From Ectobius pallidus (Eukaryota > Arthropoda > Insecta > Blattodea > Ectobiidae): DNA of 64,000 nucleotides. Position numbers and translations under genes: made by a program. Under the pieces are notes generated by a model, which worked only from the letters and a program-made list of their open reading frames with translations, was not told the origin of the DNA and did no database searches. Positions within the stretch are counted from its first letter, which is position 1, and each line of letters starts with the position of its first letter. Shown here piece by piece: positions 22,827-33,254 of this stretch. The DNA lies in the NCBI GenBank assembly GCA_964059195.1, contig CAXKWD010000007.1, positions 149,903,769 through 149,967,768 on the forward strand. Reading direction: 5' to 3'.

Positions 22827-23715
22827 CTACTATTTCAGTTACAATAATCTTATTGTAGGTTAGCCGACTTTGTGGTACATTCATGTGGAAATAAGGGGGC
22901 GAAAATATTTTTCTCTGCCTAGGGGCGCTTAAGTAGCTAAATACGCCCTTGATGAATAGTGTGTCATTGTATGTATATACGTATAGCTGGTATTTATTTT
23001 CTACACTGCCACCGAGTTGTTGACCCACTTGCAGTGAAATAAAGGAAATAAATAAATAAAAAATAAATATTTCCTACAATAAACGAAAAACAAGTAGCGG
23101 GAAGTTCGAATTAAGCTTACAATAAAAAATACCTGGCTTTTAGTTAGGCTAAATTATAATAATGGTAGTTGATTATAAAATTTACTTAAGTTATATAGAT
23201 CATATTTTTAAAATAACACCAAAATATTGAAAATTTAAAACGAATTTTGCTTAAAAATAATATTTATGATTCAAGTGGTAAAAACGAAAGTTTGTTTTGC
23301 AAGTAGGCCTACATATGTTTGCTTATTGTTTAACCTTCCGTGTGTTATAGGGCGATTACATTGATGTGAATAGATGTAGTTACTTAGTATGAAGAAGATG
23401 GAATATTAGGAAGGAAAAGGAAAGTGTAAACTTGCACTTCGTCAGTCTGTATTCCGATACCCTGCCTTGCTACTTTGAAGCCAGCAAACCGTGTCAGCTT
23501 TTGTTTTGCATCTGACCTTCGCGTTTTCTGACAACTTTTTGAGAGGGTTTCTGCTATAATTATTCCATTCTGGCTACGCGACCAGACCATCGTGATGTAA
23601 TTAAAAAGAAATATGTAGGCCCTAGTTTCTTGCAATAAAACTTCGCCGCCTAGTCCATCTTAATAGGTCATAATAGGCTATGTCTATCTCCTTTTACTAG
23701 TAATCTTTTGGGAAC
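22827..23715. other. No gene or known repeat seen
   Basis: Contains one TAGGCCTA (23304-23311). The 83-codon frame at 23384-23635 (minus) has no recognisable domain. Confidence 0.4.
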
Positions 23716-23716
23716 A

Positions 23717-24205
23717 AAGTGCCAGAATGCTTTTGTTTAATCAGTGATAATTGCAGTTATGATATGCAGAAAATAAGTTTCTTTGTAGGCAAAGACCCTC
23801 CAGGGATGTAGCGCCACGGAGTTTAGTTTAGTTTTAGTTTAATAAACTTCTCTCCAGATGGATTCATTAACCAGGGCTTACGGAAGAACAAAGGCTTGAT
23901 AAGCATATGTGAAGGAGTATGTGGGTAATATTATTTGTCAAAGCTAACTGTATTGCAACTTCCAAAGTCGTATATTATGAACACTGTAAAACAATGAGAA
24001 CTGATTTGCATTTGATAAATTCTTTCTAATATATTACCATAAAATAGGCACTAAATTGGCATTACTTAGGTGTCAATTAAGCGATTTGGTCCAATATCAA
24101 TATGCTTCTTACCATGGACGTTATAAATGCGTATACAGTACCAAGTTTCATGAAAATCCTATAAAGCGTATTTGAGTTATCGTGCGGACAGGCAGACGTA
24201 CAGAG
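23717..24205 (+). repeat. Repeat family M, copy 1
   Basis: Shares AAGTGCCAGAATGCTTTTGT at the left, and the core CCAAGTTTCATGAAAATCC with GAGTTATCGTGCGGACAGGC at the right, with copies at 28826, 29999, 30529 and (inverted) 43283. A SINE1 tail fragment is embedded at 23787. Confidence 0.75.
23787..23846 (+). mobile_element. SINE1 3'-end fragment nested in family M
   Basis: CCCTCCAGGGATGTAGCGCC with the TTTAG tail is present here but absent from the other M copies at this point. It is a heavily 5'-truncated SINE1 insertion. Confidence 0.75.
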
Positions 24206-25306
24206 ATTTTCTGCGAAGACTGTAATAGAATGATTCACAAATCGTTGCAGGTAGGAAATACTAGGTTGTTAAACTAGAGATTATCATCTAATTAGTTGCA
24301 TTCACATAATTACAGCATTCCTTTGTAGATCAAGGCCAGCAGTGGGAAGCGGGACTTCATACAATGGAGCACCGCTACTAATACAGTTACCACGTGGGAG
24401 CCTTCTTCATGAACAAGCTTGTATTGATGAACATTTCAGCGAAGAAAAGAGTGAATAATTGACGTTTAATCTTTCTAAGGCCCCGTATTATATACGTAGT
24501 TTAACTTGTAGGCTAGATTAAACCAAATCTCAAGTTTAACTGCATGTGCCGTTTTATAATGTTCTGGTTACGTCAAACCGTAGTGTAATGGTGTTGGAAG
24601 ACCTGTTGACTGAGAAAAGAAGACGAATTGGCCTTCGAAATAAAAGAAAAACAATAAGATCTTCTAATTCGCTTGTATTTGTTTGCTTGTATGAAGAGAA
24701 ATTGAAGCTAGAAGTTTTATTATTAAAGAAACTCGCTTTTGCTCAGTGTAAGTTTATTTCATCACAGCTAAAATAAATAGCTATTCATTGCTCATAAAAA
24801 TATTGTATTACCATTTGTTTCACAGTAGGCTACAACCTTCTATGTTTAGGCCTGTATTCAAATTCTTTCCTTTCCGGAAAGTAAAAAATATATATAATTA
24901 CTTTAAGTATTGTCTCACCTTCTCATAGCATGTTGTATCCGAAATTGAATTTGTTGATACTGTCTTATAATCGTGTTTTTATAGCTACTTTCTATTAAAA
25001 CAATTATTACGTAAAGGTCCAGTCAGGTTAAACCAAAGTTTAAACTAAAACTGAAGTTTAAACCATGGTTATAATACCGGCCATAAGAGTTCTGAAACCC
25101 GATAATTACACAAGGTGTTTTTGCTCCATATATCGGGATTCGCGAGAAATGAAATGTATTTCATATAGAGTGGCCTTAAAAGAGAAAATGGTCGTCAGTC
25201 TTTGTATCACATTATCTGGATAAGGATATCAATAATCTAAAAAATCTGATGTGATAGATCTACACATAATATCCTCTACCCAGTTAAAACTTTGGCTCAT
25301 AGTGTA
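24206..25306. other. 1.1 kb with nothing recognised
   Basis: Repeated AAACCAAA.TTTAAACT phrases (about 24510-24540 and 25030-25065) suggest a small old duplication. No coding domain. Confidence 0.4.
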
Positions 25307-25734
25307 TAGTATATTGCGATACAAGTGCCGTAAGCGATGCATACGGATCGAGGAAAGAGTTTTTTTTCAATTTCCGAGATCCGTTATGCGCTTACGGCAC
25401 GAGTATAGCATGCTATTTTTTTGCACGATGATTATTTATATCAATTTAATTATATTAATTGTGATATTACCTGAAAATATTATGTATATACATTCTTGAA
25501 GATAGATGTTTATTTCAGAAAGTGATTCGCATGTGTTTGTTGTTATGGGAACCGAATATTTGTCCTGGGGGCCCTTGTCCATAAATGCTTGTATTGCGAT
25601 ATGCCGTAAGCAAATTCATAACCCCACGGAAACACTTACCGCACATAGCAACAAGATTCCGTATGGGAATGTCAACTTACGATCCACGGCAACAATATTC
25701 GTAAGTACCACTAATTAGTTAAGTCGTGCAAAAA
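25307..25734. mobile_element. Hairpin-headed miniature element, copy 2
   Basis: Same order as 8962-9414, but the inner stem of the hairpin is lost (a plain T run in its place). Ends AAGTCGTGCAAAA. Confidence 0.75.
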
Positions 25735-25763
25735 TATATTGTAATGCATAATATACTGTAAAA

Positions 25764-26230
25764 TAGTATATTGCGATACAAGTGCCGTAAGGCACGTTTA
25801 CGGGTCGAGGAAACAGATTGAAAACCCGAGGCGCAGCCGAGGGTTTTTAAGTTTTCGAGACCCGTAAATTCCTTTACGGCCCGTGTGTATGCTATTTTTT
25901 GCACGACGGTTACTTATATCAATTTAATTATATTAATTATGATATTACCTGAAAATATTATGTAAATACATTCTTGAAAATAGATGTTTATTTCAGAAAG
26001 TGATTCGCATGTGTTTGTTGTTATGGGAACCGAATATTTGTCCTGGGGGCTTTGTCCATAAAGACTTGTATTATGAAGTGTATCGTAATGAATTATGACG
26101 TGGCGCTTGGACCGTAAGTAATTTAACCTCATCGCAACGGCCATAGCAACAAGACTGTGTGGGAATGTCAACTTACGATCCATGTAAACAACTTTCGTAA
26201 GTAACACTTACTAGCTAAGGAGTGCAAAAA
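25764..26230. mobile_element. Hairpin-headed miniature element, copy 3 (variant stem)
   Basis: Begins 30 bp after copy 2 in the same orientation. Both arms of the hairpin (about 25782-25880) differ from the other copies in a pairing-preserving way. Ends AAGGAGTGCAAAAA, directly abutting a SINE2. Confidence 0.75.
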
Positions 26231-26537
26231 GTAAAGTAAGTAAAGTGTTTCCTATATAGGCCACGGAGGCCCAGAGGGTTCCAGGAGGTTGAGGCTCCCA
26301 GATTTTAAGATATTCGGACGTGAAGGTGGTAAGTTTTCAGCCTTAAGCACCGACCGCATTTACCCCCAGGATAGCTCCTGTTACTCATTTCTGTTAGAGG
26401 TCGAGTCGACCCCAGGGCCATAGTGCCACCAGAAGGATTAGGCCAATTGAAAAACTCCAACATCTTTATCGGGGATCGAACCCGCGACCTTCTGGTTTGT
26501 AGCGCAGCGCCTCAACCACTATGCTACGGCGTACCCC
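26231..26537 (-). mobile_element. SINE2, full-length
   Basis: The tail on the left is made of GTAAAGT units and the head on the right ends CTATGCTACGGCGTACCCC. The B box GGGTTCGATCCC is intact. No clear target duplication. Confidence 0.85.
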
Positions 26538-26623
26538 ATAATAGTCTGTATAATGTAATATATTATGTAAGTTATGTTATGGAATTATGTAAGAAATTTA
26601 AACAAAATTACGAATTCAATTGT

Positions 26624-27160
26624 TTTAACCTGATGCAAAGCATTATTGTTCACTAGGCAAGACTGAGTTTCTAAAAACAATGGGTAGCTTATAACTACCC
26701 ATCAGAGAATTTTTAAAGAAAAATGTTTCAAATAGAAGTTTTAGCTCTTACAAAAGAACATCGTGTACAATATTATAAATAATCATTAGAGCTGTTGTCG
26801 AGAAAATCGCGAATAACGAAATTTTCTTCGTGTTAAGTGGTTTTAGGTAGTAACTTAAATTCGTCGGCAGTCTTCTCGTCACATCCCCAAAAGATACCTA
26901 ACCCAAGTAAAAGAAAAAAAAAAGTTTTTATACGATTTTCAATTTTCAAGCTATTCTTTACACAGACATGTTTCTCGAAGTAATGTTTTTGGGATTCAGG
27001 GAACCTCAAAACATGTATTTATGTTAATATCTCTACTTAGATTTCCTCTACCTGCAATACCTATGGTTCGAGCAGGGGCAGTAAAAAGTTATAGGTACAA
27101 CATTTCATTTTTATTATGTAGGCCTATAGTATTTTTAATTGTAATCAGTATAATTATTCT
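26624..27160 (+). repeat. Repeat family N, copy 1
   Basis: Begins AACCTGATGCAAAGCATTAT and ends with CTATGGTTCGAGCAGGGGCA and a TTTTATTATG phrase. Copies at 28236, 37449 and 48106. Contains a private TAGGCCTA at 27119. Confidence 0.7.
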
Positions 27161-27221
27161 TGTAATTTTAGTTATTACTATTGGTATTATTAATATTATT
27201 GAATTATTCTTCGTGAAAAAT

Positions 27222-27655
27222 TAATCTGAGTGTTCGAAAACAGGGTGCTTAGAAAAATATTTGGGCCTAAGAGAGATGAAAATGGAGATTGGAGAAAACT
27301 GCATAACGACGAGCTTCATGACCTGTATTCGTCACCGGATATAGTAAGGGTAATTAAATCGCGGAGGATGAAATGGGCTGGACGTGTTGCGCGCATGAGG
27401 GAGGAAAGACATATCTAAAAAAATATTGACGGGGAAAAAGACCACTTGGAAGACCTAGACGCAGGTTGGAGGACAGTATTATGATAAATTTAAGGGAAGT
27501 AGGATTTGCGAGGGATGTTTGGATAAAGTTAGCATATAATAGGGTTAAATGGTGGGCTTAAGTAAGCGCGGCAATGAACCTTCGGGTTCCATAAAATAGA
27601 TAGTATTCCTTTAGCTTACTTAGGAATTGTCTATTGCCATTGAGTAAGTAAATAA
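27222..27655 (+). mobile_element. Non-LTR retrotransposon 3' end, family A, copy 2 (dead)
   Basis: The frame 27230-27418 encodes FENRVLRKIFGPKRDENGD through RRMKWAGRVARMREERHI and then meets a stop. Beyond it the DNA still matches copy 1 (GGAAGACCTAGACGCAGG is retained here but deleted in copy 1). The end is GCCATTGAGTAAGTAAATAA, the family's AAGT-type tail. Only the last roughly 140 codons and the 3' UTR of the element are present, so the insertion is severely 5'-truncated. The frame is broken by a small deletion after HI. Confidence 0.8.
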
Positions 27656-28235
27656 GGATTATTATTATTATTATTATTATAATTTCAAATTATCTTACCT
27701 TTATTGTGAGTGCTAATTTCTTTTCCTTATTGTATTTTTGTGTTGTACTTGTAGTTTTTGGAATACTGGTAGAAGGAAAGAGAAGATCTGATGGTCTTAT
27801 TTATAACATGCTAAATAAATAAATAAATAAATTATTCCAATGATATACGATTTAACTCAGAACACAACACAATTTTCCAAGCAATCGATTACAAGCAAAA
27901 TGTAATGGTTGCAGTGTGGTGAGAACTACACATGACGTGCGGTTGTAAACGGTTTTAAACAAAAACAAAACGAATTTCCTATAAGTATTTACATATAAAT
28001 ATTATTTTTGTAATTCAAATAATTTTCCAATAGGTTTAACTCAACACGAAGTATGAGATCAGTTCGGTTAAATATACAGGAAGGCAAACCAATAAATATA
28101 AGCAAAGAATTATTCTTGAAAGAACAGCAAAGCCCTTACAAATTCAACATACATATTTCTCAACATAGTCAACATGCTTTTCAATATATTTGTTCCGATG
28201 TTCCACTACCTTATTTTTTAACTTACACTTCAAAT
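27656..28235. other. No gene seen; (ATT)n and (AAAT)n tracts
   Basis: (ATT)n at 27658-27683 and AAAT repeats at about 27810-27830; nothing else recognised. Confidence 0.45.
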
Positions 28236-28625
28236 AGGCTAAAACCCCAGAGTAATCGTTGGAGCCGTTGTCCAGAAAAACACTAAAACTGACTAAAAAA
28301 GTGGCTTTAATAGTAGGCCTAACTGAAATTCGTCCGCAGTCTTCTTGTCACATCCCCAGAAGATACCCAACCCAAGTATAACACTTTTTCATACAACTTT
28401 TTGCTCTCGAGCTAGGTTGTTCACGGACACATAGACAGTCATGTATCTGAAAATAAAATTGTTGTATTCAGGGCACCTCAAAACGTGAATTTATGTTGAA
28501 ATCTCTGTTTATGGTACGAGCAGAGGAAGTAAAAAGTTACATGTACAAGATTTCACTTTTATTATGTATGGTGTTTTTAATTGTAATTATTATTAGGCCT
28601 ATTATTATTATTATTATTATTATTG
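28236..28625 (+). repeat. Repeat family N, copy 2
   Basis: Matches copy 1 from GTCTTCTTGTCACATCCCC to TTTTATTATGTATGGTG, then an (ATT)n run. Two private TAGGCCTA sites lie at 28314 and 28594. Confidence 0.7.
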
Positions 28626-28660
28626 TATGCGAATAAGCCCATTAGGACTACGAAAAGTAC

Positions 28661-28819
28661 TTAGAGGTGTACATTTGCCTTCTTGTGTGCCCATATCTCT
28701 TTCATCCTTTTGCTGTGGGCTTCCTTTCTCTCTTTAGACCTCGTTGTTCCAGATTTCTTCTTTGGTTTTTCGTCTTGGTCAACTTGCCATTTGTAAATTT
28801 TAGTCCTGAAGATTTCCCG
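28661..28819 (-). pseudogene. Unidentified lysine-rich protein end, copy 2
   Basis: Read on the minus strand from 28819, 52 codons precede a TAA (28661-28663). They give REIFRTKIYKWQ, then EKPKKKSG, KERKEAHSKRMKEIWAHKK. The order and spacing match the frame at 14012-14248 (KPKKKTG, ERK, ERMKKFWEDKK). The pattern extends about 45 residues without a frameshift, which is unlikely for chance similarity in a noncoding region. There is no ATG start, and the upstream side runs into family M sequence, so it is at most a fragment. Function unknown. It may be the end of a transposon protein, because it lies between two repeats and an (ATT)n tract follows the stop. Confidence 0.35.
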
Positions 28820-28825
28820 GTAAAC

Positions 28826-29328
28826 TGATGTAACAACTAATGTTAATGTTTTTGTTTAATCAGTGATAATTAAAATTATGATATGCAGGAAATAAGTTAT
28901 TTTTAAAATCGATTTCCGAGTCAAGCTCCAGATGGATTCATTAAGCAGGGCTTAGGTCTAGTTTGATAAGCATATGTGAAGGAATATGTAGGTATTGTTA
29001 TTTGTCAAAGCTAAACTGTATTGCAACTTCCAAAGCCGTAAATGAATAGTGTAAAACAATATGTTGTCATGAGAACTGATTTGCATTTGATAAATTCTTT
29101 CTAATACATTACCATAAAATAGGAACAAAATAGGACATTACTCTGGAACCGGTCACCGATTTGGTCCAATATCGATAGGCTTCTTCCCATGGACATTATA
29201 AATGCGTATACCAAGTTCCATGAAAATCCGATAAAGCGTATTTGAGTATAGACACACGGATAGACAGTCGGGCAGACATTTTCCCGTCCCCCACACAACC
29301 TCATAAAGTACCATTCTGGCACTTAATA
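28826..29328 (+). repeat. Repeat family M, copy 2
   Basis: Complete right end: CCATTCTGGCACTTAATAA after an AGACAGTCGGGCAGACATT tract. It is the first member of a local same-strand array (28826, 29999, 30529). Confidence 0.75.
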
Positions 29329-29351
29329 AATATATATAATTTGTTATGCTA

Positions 29352-29354
<3 letters not shown>

Positions 29355-29383
<29 letters not shown>
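29355..29383. repeat. (AAT)n microsatellite
   Basis: About nine AAT units. Confidence 0.9.
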
Positions 29384-29998
29384 TTTATGATCGTAGTATG
29401 CAGCAAGGCCCAGCTGAAGTCATTTGTCAATGCTTGGATAGCCGTCTAGCAAAAAAAAAAAAAAAAAAAGGAAACTTGAATATTCTTGCATAATATCCTC
29501 CTTAAATATAGAGGGTGCTCTGATGTGCTTTACTGATAGCGTGGCAACTTCTCTATCGGATGGAGAAAGTGAAAGTTTCCCCTGATTCATGGGAAATGGT
29601 GAGTCCTCCAATTATCTGAAATTAAATCAGCTTTTCTTTTGATATCTGCAGATTCACGAATACACGTCATTACTTCATTCAAATGCGGGCACGAAACGAA
29701 CTCTTGCAAGTTCCCAGGCTTGTTAGTATATTCTGCATGCGTATGAGAGAGGGAAACAGAGAGAGGGAAACAGAGAGAGGGAGGGAGAGAGAGAGAGAGA
29801 AAGGAAAGAAAAGGAGGGACGTAGATTGGCGTATGTGTCGTTCTTGCAGCAAACAATAGCTGGGGAAAACTTATTGATATAATGGCGAATTGGTTTTACA
29901 TTATTTTGAAGCAAGATCTGTGAAAGTTCTGTGGAACTTTCAGGATATTTTTACTTATTACAATCAAATAAAAAAAAATCAGGTAAACTGATGTAACA
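29384..29998. other. No gene seen; poly(A) and GA-rich tracts
   Basis: A 20-bp poly(A) run lies at 29450-29469. A purine (GA)-rich tract with GGGAAACAGAGAGA units lies at about 29745-29815. Frames across it are low-complexity. Confidence 0.55.
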
Positions 29999-30507
29999 AA
30001 ATGCCAGAATGCTATTGTTTAATCAAGGATAATTGCAATTATAATATGCAGCAAATAAGTTATTTTGTTAATCGATTTCTTAGCTAAGCTCCAGATCGAT
30101 TCAGTAAGCAGGGCTTAGGAAGAACAAAGGTCTAGTACTCTAGTTTGATAAGCATATGTGAAGGAATATGTGGGTAGTGTTATTTGCCAAAGCTAACTAT
30201 ATTGCAACTTCCAAAGCCGCATACGAACACTGTAAAACATGTTGTCATGTGAAATGATTTGCATTTGATAAATTAATTTTTAATTTATTACCATAAAATA
30301 GGCACTAATTTGGGCATTACTCTGGTACCGGTCAACAGATTTGATCCAATATCAATAGGCTTCTTTCCATGGACGTTATAAATGCGTATACCAAGTTTCA
30401 TGAAAATCCGATAAAGCGTATTTGAGTTATCGCGCGTACACACTGAAGGACAGACATTTTCCCGTCTACCACACAATCTCAGGAAGTACCATTCTGACAC
30501 TTAATAA
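29999..30507 (+). repeat. Repeat family M, copy 3
   Basis: Runs from AATGCCAGAATGCTATTG to CCATTCTGACACTTAATAA. The ends form a short inverted repeat (AA.TGCCAGAATG). Confidence 0.75.
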
Positions 30508-30528
30508 AATCAGGTAAAGTAATGTAAC

Positions 30529-31402
30529 AAAGTACCAGTATGTTTTTGTTGAATCAGTTATGATTGCAGTTATGGTATGCAGAATACAAAAAAAAAAGTC
30601 GAATTGGCCGGTTTCGGGATTTGAACCATGGAACTACAGAATGTGAGGCCAAGACGTTACCATCTCTGCCACCTGGGTCAGTTTAACGGTCTAGTTGGAT
30701 AAGCGCATGTAAAGCAATAGTGTTATTTGTCATAGCTAACTGTATTTTAATTGCCAAAGCCTTATAAGATCACAGTAAAACAATAAGCTATGTTGTCTTG
30801 ATAACTGATTTGCATTTCATTTATTCTTTCGAATACGTATATTACCATAAAATAGGCACTAAATTGAGCATTACTCCGAAACAGGTCAACCGATTTTATC
30901 CAATATCAATAGACGTCTTCCCATGGACATTATAAATGCGTATACGAAGTTTCATAAAAATCCGATAAAGCTTATTTGAGTTATTGCGCCTTTAAAATAG
31001 ACACTAAATTGGGTTTAACTCCGGTACTGGTCAACAGATTAGGTTCAAATTCAATAGGGTACTTTTCATGGGCGTCATAAATGCGTATACCAAGTTTCAT
31101 GGAAATCAGATACAGCGTATTTGAGTAATGGCTCCTTTCTAATATAATCTATTAAAATAGGCACTAAATTGGGCATTACTCCGGTACCGTTGAACCGATT
31201 TGGTTCAATATCATTAGGGTTCTTCCCATGGACGTCATAAATGTGTTTCCCAAGTTTCATGAAAATCCGAAAAAGTGTATTTGAGTTATGGTGCGTACAG
31301 ACACACGGACACACGGACAGACGGACAGACAGACAGGCAGACTGACAGACATTTTTTCGTCCCCCACACAATCTCATAAAGTACCATACTGGCACTTAAT
31401 AA
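30529..31402 (+). repeat. Repeat family M, copy 4, with triplicated core
   Basis: The core unit (AAAATAGGCACTAAATTG through AAGTTTCATGAAAATCCGA to GAGTTAT) occurs three times in tandem, starting at about 30848, 30994 and 31154. Other M copies have one. A GGACAGACGGACAGACAGA tract and CCATACTGGCACTTAATAA close the element. A tRNA-like fragment is embedded at 30590-30682. The frame at 31075-31395 translates the repeat. Confidence 0.75.
30590..30682 (-). repeat. tRNA-like SINE fragment nested in family M
   Basis: On the minus strand it has a head with GGTGGCAGAGATGGTAACG and a B-box-like GGTTCAAATCCC. It is not one of SINE1-3. An A-rich run borders it on the left, which would be the 3' tail. 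Confidence 0.55.
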
Positions 31403-32020
31403 TGCTAAAATAATTATTTATAGTATAGGCCTACGTGTTAAAAGCGAGATTTTACTCTTCGAATAGGAATGATTGGACACACAAAATATAATATTGCTAG
31501 GCCTATGCCTTGAAAGTAACATGAGTAGCGAAAAGGCTTTGAAAGAAAGTTTTAAAGGCAAACCCATAAAAATCTTGAAAATTTATTTGTGCTAACTTAC
31601 AATTAAAACGTTTATCTTTTACCTCTGAAGTAATAACTTGTCACAAATAAAATGTTATAATAGCAAACCTCGTGTTTCTTGCACCAGATAGCAGCAGTAA
31701 GCGAAAAACATGTTTACCAGTGGAAATTGGAATAAGAAGTGAATGCACACTGAAATGAAAGGGGTGCTTTGGATAGGGCGCACGTCTCATTAAAAATTAA
31801 GCCGGTCCGTTTGCTAGGGTCGATGAGTCTTTAAGGTGCAAACACTCCAAGGAATGGCCTTTTTACTGCTTTACATTTCCTTTATGCTCCCTTAACCCAT
31901 TTCCTCAAGAACGTGCACTATTTTCCATTTGAGGATGGAATTGCCAATGTAATATTCTTTTCCATCCCTCGTTCAACTTTGTCTTTCCTGAGAAGAGTTT
32001 AAGAGAAAAAAAATGCCGTC
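31403..32020. other. No gene seen; two TAGGCCTA sites
   Basis: TAGGCCTA at 31426 and 31498. Nothing else recognised. Confidence 0.4.
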
Positions 32021-32090
32021 ATGACACCAGGATTAAAACCCTTGACTTTCGGCTTTCTATACCGATGCTCTACCAACTGAGTTAGTCAGA
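32021..32090 (-). tRNA. Degenerate tRNA-like sequence
   Basis: The minus strand keeps a D-arm ACTCAGTTGGTAGAGC, an anticodon stem TCGGT/GCCGA and a decayed T arm (GGGTTTTAATCC). A run of eight T residues follows in minus orientation. It is a pseudo-tRNA or an old SINE head, related to the modules at 2542 and 6471 in the D arm only. Confidence 0.5.
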
Positions 32091-32099
32091 GTTCGACCC

Positions 32100-32745
32100 T
32101 CGGCTCCAGATTAAATGATATCATGGGCGTACGGCGGGGGAGGGTTGAGGGGGTTGAAACCCCTCCCGAAATATTTGAATTTTTTAGGATTATAACATAA
32201 TGTTCAATAATTTAAAAAAAAACATTGGTTTGGTTATTTTATTATATTTTCTTACATAACACAGCATTATTAAAAAAAAACTCTATGAAATTTTAATTTC
32301 TCATTGATGATTCTATACTCTCGTCATTTATTTAATAAGAATGCACACACTTAATCTCAATGGGCAAATTATCTGAAATAATTTCTACTGTACAGGAAAG
32401 CATATGCCTATTATTGTTAAATAATTTATCAATACTGGTGGGTTTTATTTATAGGCCTATACTTCTTATAACAGTGACTCATTGCTGATAAACAAAGTTT
32501 CCTTCGGAATTTCTCATAAATGAATCCATAACCTTGATATTTATGTAGTATGATCGGTTGGATCTCAGGAGTCCAGTGAATATCAGATTTCAAAACATAA
32601 AACCAAATTTTCTGGAATGGACTTAGCTCCAGAAAGCAGCACGAGTAGCTGTTAAACAAAATAACTATATCTGCAATCAACTTTCCGATTAAAAAACAAC
32701 AGAATATAGATACAATGATCCATAGTGCTCAAAGAAATCATGTGG
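32100..32745. other. No gene or known repeat seen
   Basis: Contains TAGGCCTA at 32452. A 46-bp phrase about CCCCTCCCGAAATATTTGAA has a weak inverse relative near 33475, possibly the ends of an older repeat surrounding the element at 32754. Confidence 0.4.
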
Positions 32746-32753
32746 ATTATAGC

Positions 32754-33246
32754 TAGGCTTGCCAGACGTCCCGGTTTTCAGACAAAATCCCGGTGTCCCG
32801 TCCGGTTTACTTCACGTCCCGGTAAAAATTAAATTTGCTTTTCGAGATGACCAAAAAAGTCTAAAAATAATTAACTGTGAAGGAATATTTAGGATAATTA
32901 CTTTGTCATTTATTTCTGAACTGTATGAAAAGTTAAAAGACTTTCTAAAAAAAATCCTAGCCAATGAAAAGTACATGTTCAAATTTTTATTCCTTATTCA
33001 AAGTGTTTCTTCTTACTTAAGTAACTTTTAAATATTAACATGTTAGAAATAAAATGTTTAAATTTATATGCTTATGTCATTTATTATTAGCCCTGGTTTA
33101 GGTTCCTAATTTATTCATAGCAATTAGAATAAACTACCCTCTAAAACACTCTAAAAAGCCGCCAAGGGTGTGTACCCTTGAATACCCGCGACGCTGGGGG
33201 GTATTCCGGTGTCCCGGTTGAACATTTCAGAAATCTGGCAAGCCTA
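32754..33246. mobile_element. hAT-like non-autonomous element, 8-bp target duplication
   Basis: Inverted ends TAGGCTTGCCAGA; CCCGGT-rich subterminal motifs on both sides (32770-32825 and 33190-33225). A perfect duplication ATTATAGC flanks it (32746-32753 and 33247-33254). 493 bp. The 90-codon frame inside (32759-33031) has no transposase features. Confidence 0.88.
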
Positions 33247-33254
33247 ATTATAGC

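Noticed and set aside
28538..28545. TACATGTA as a classic Tc1 scar
   Set aside because: The sister repeat copy has the same length at this point (ATAGGTAC), so no insertion occurred.
29745..29815. Possible CRISPR-like or regulated repeat array
   Set aside because: It is an irregular GA-rich simple repeat with no spacers. No prokaryotic features were seen in the window.
31075..31395. 106-codon minus frame rich in C, S and V
   Set aside because: It translates family M and its GACA tract; related frames appear in every M copy.
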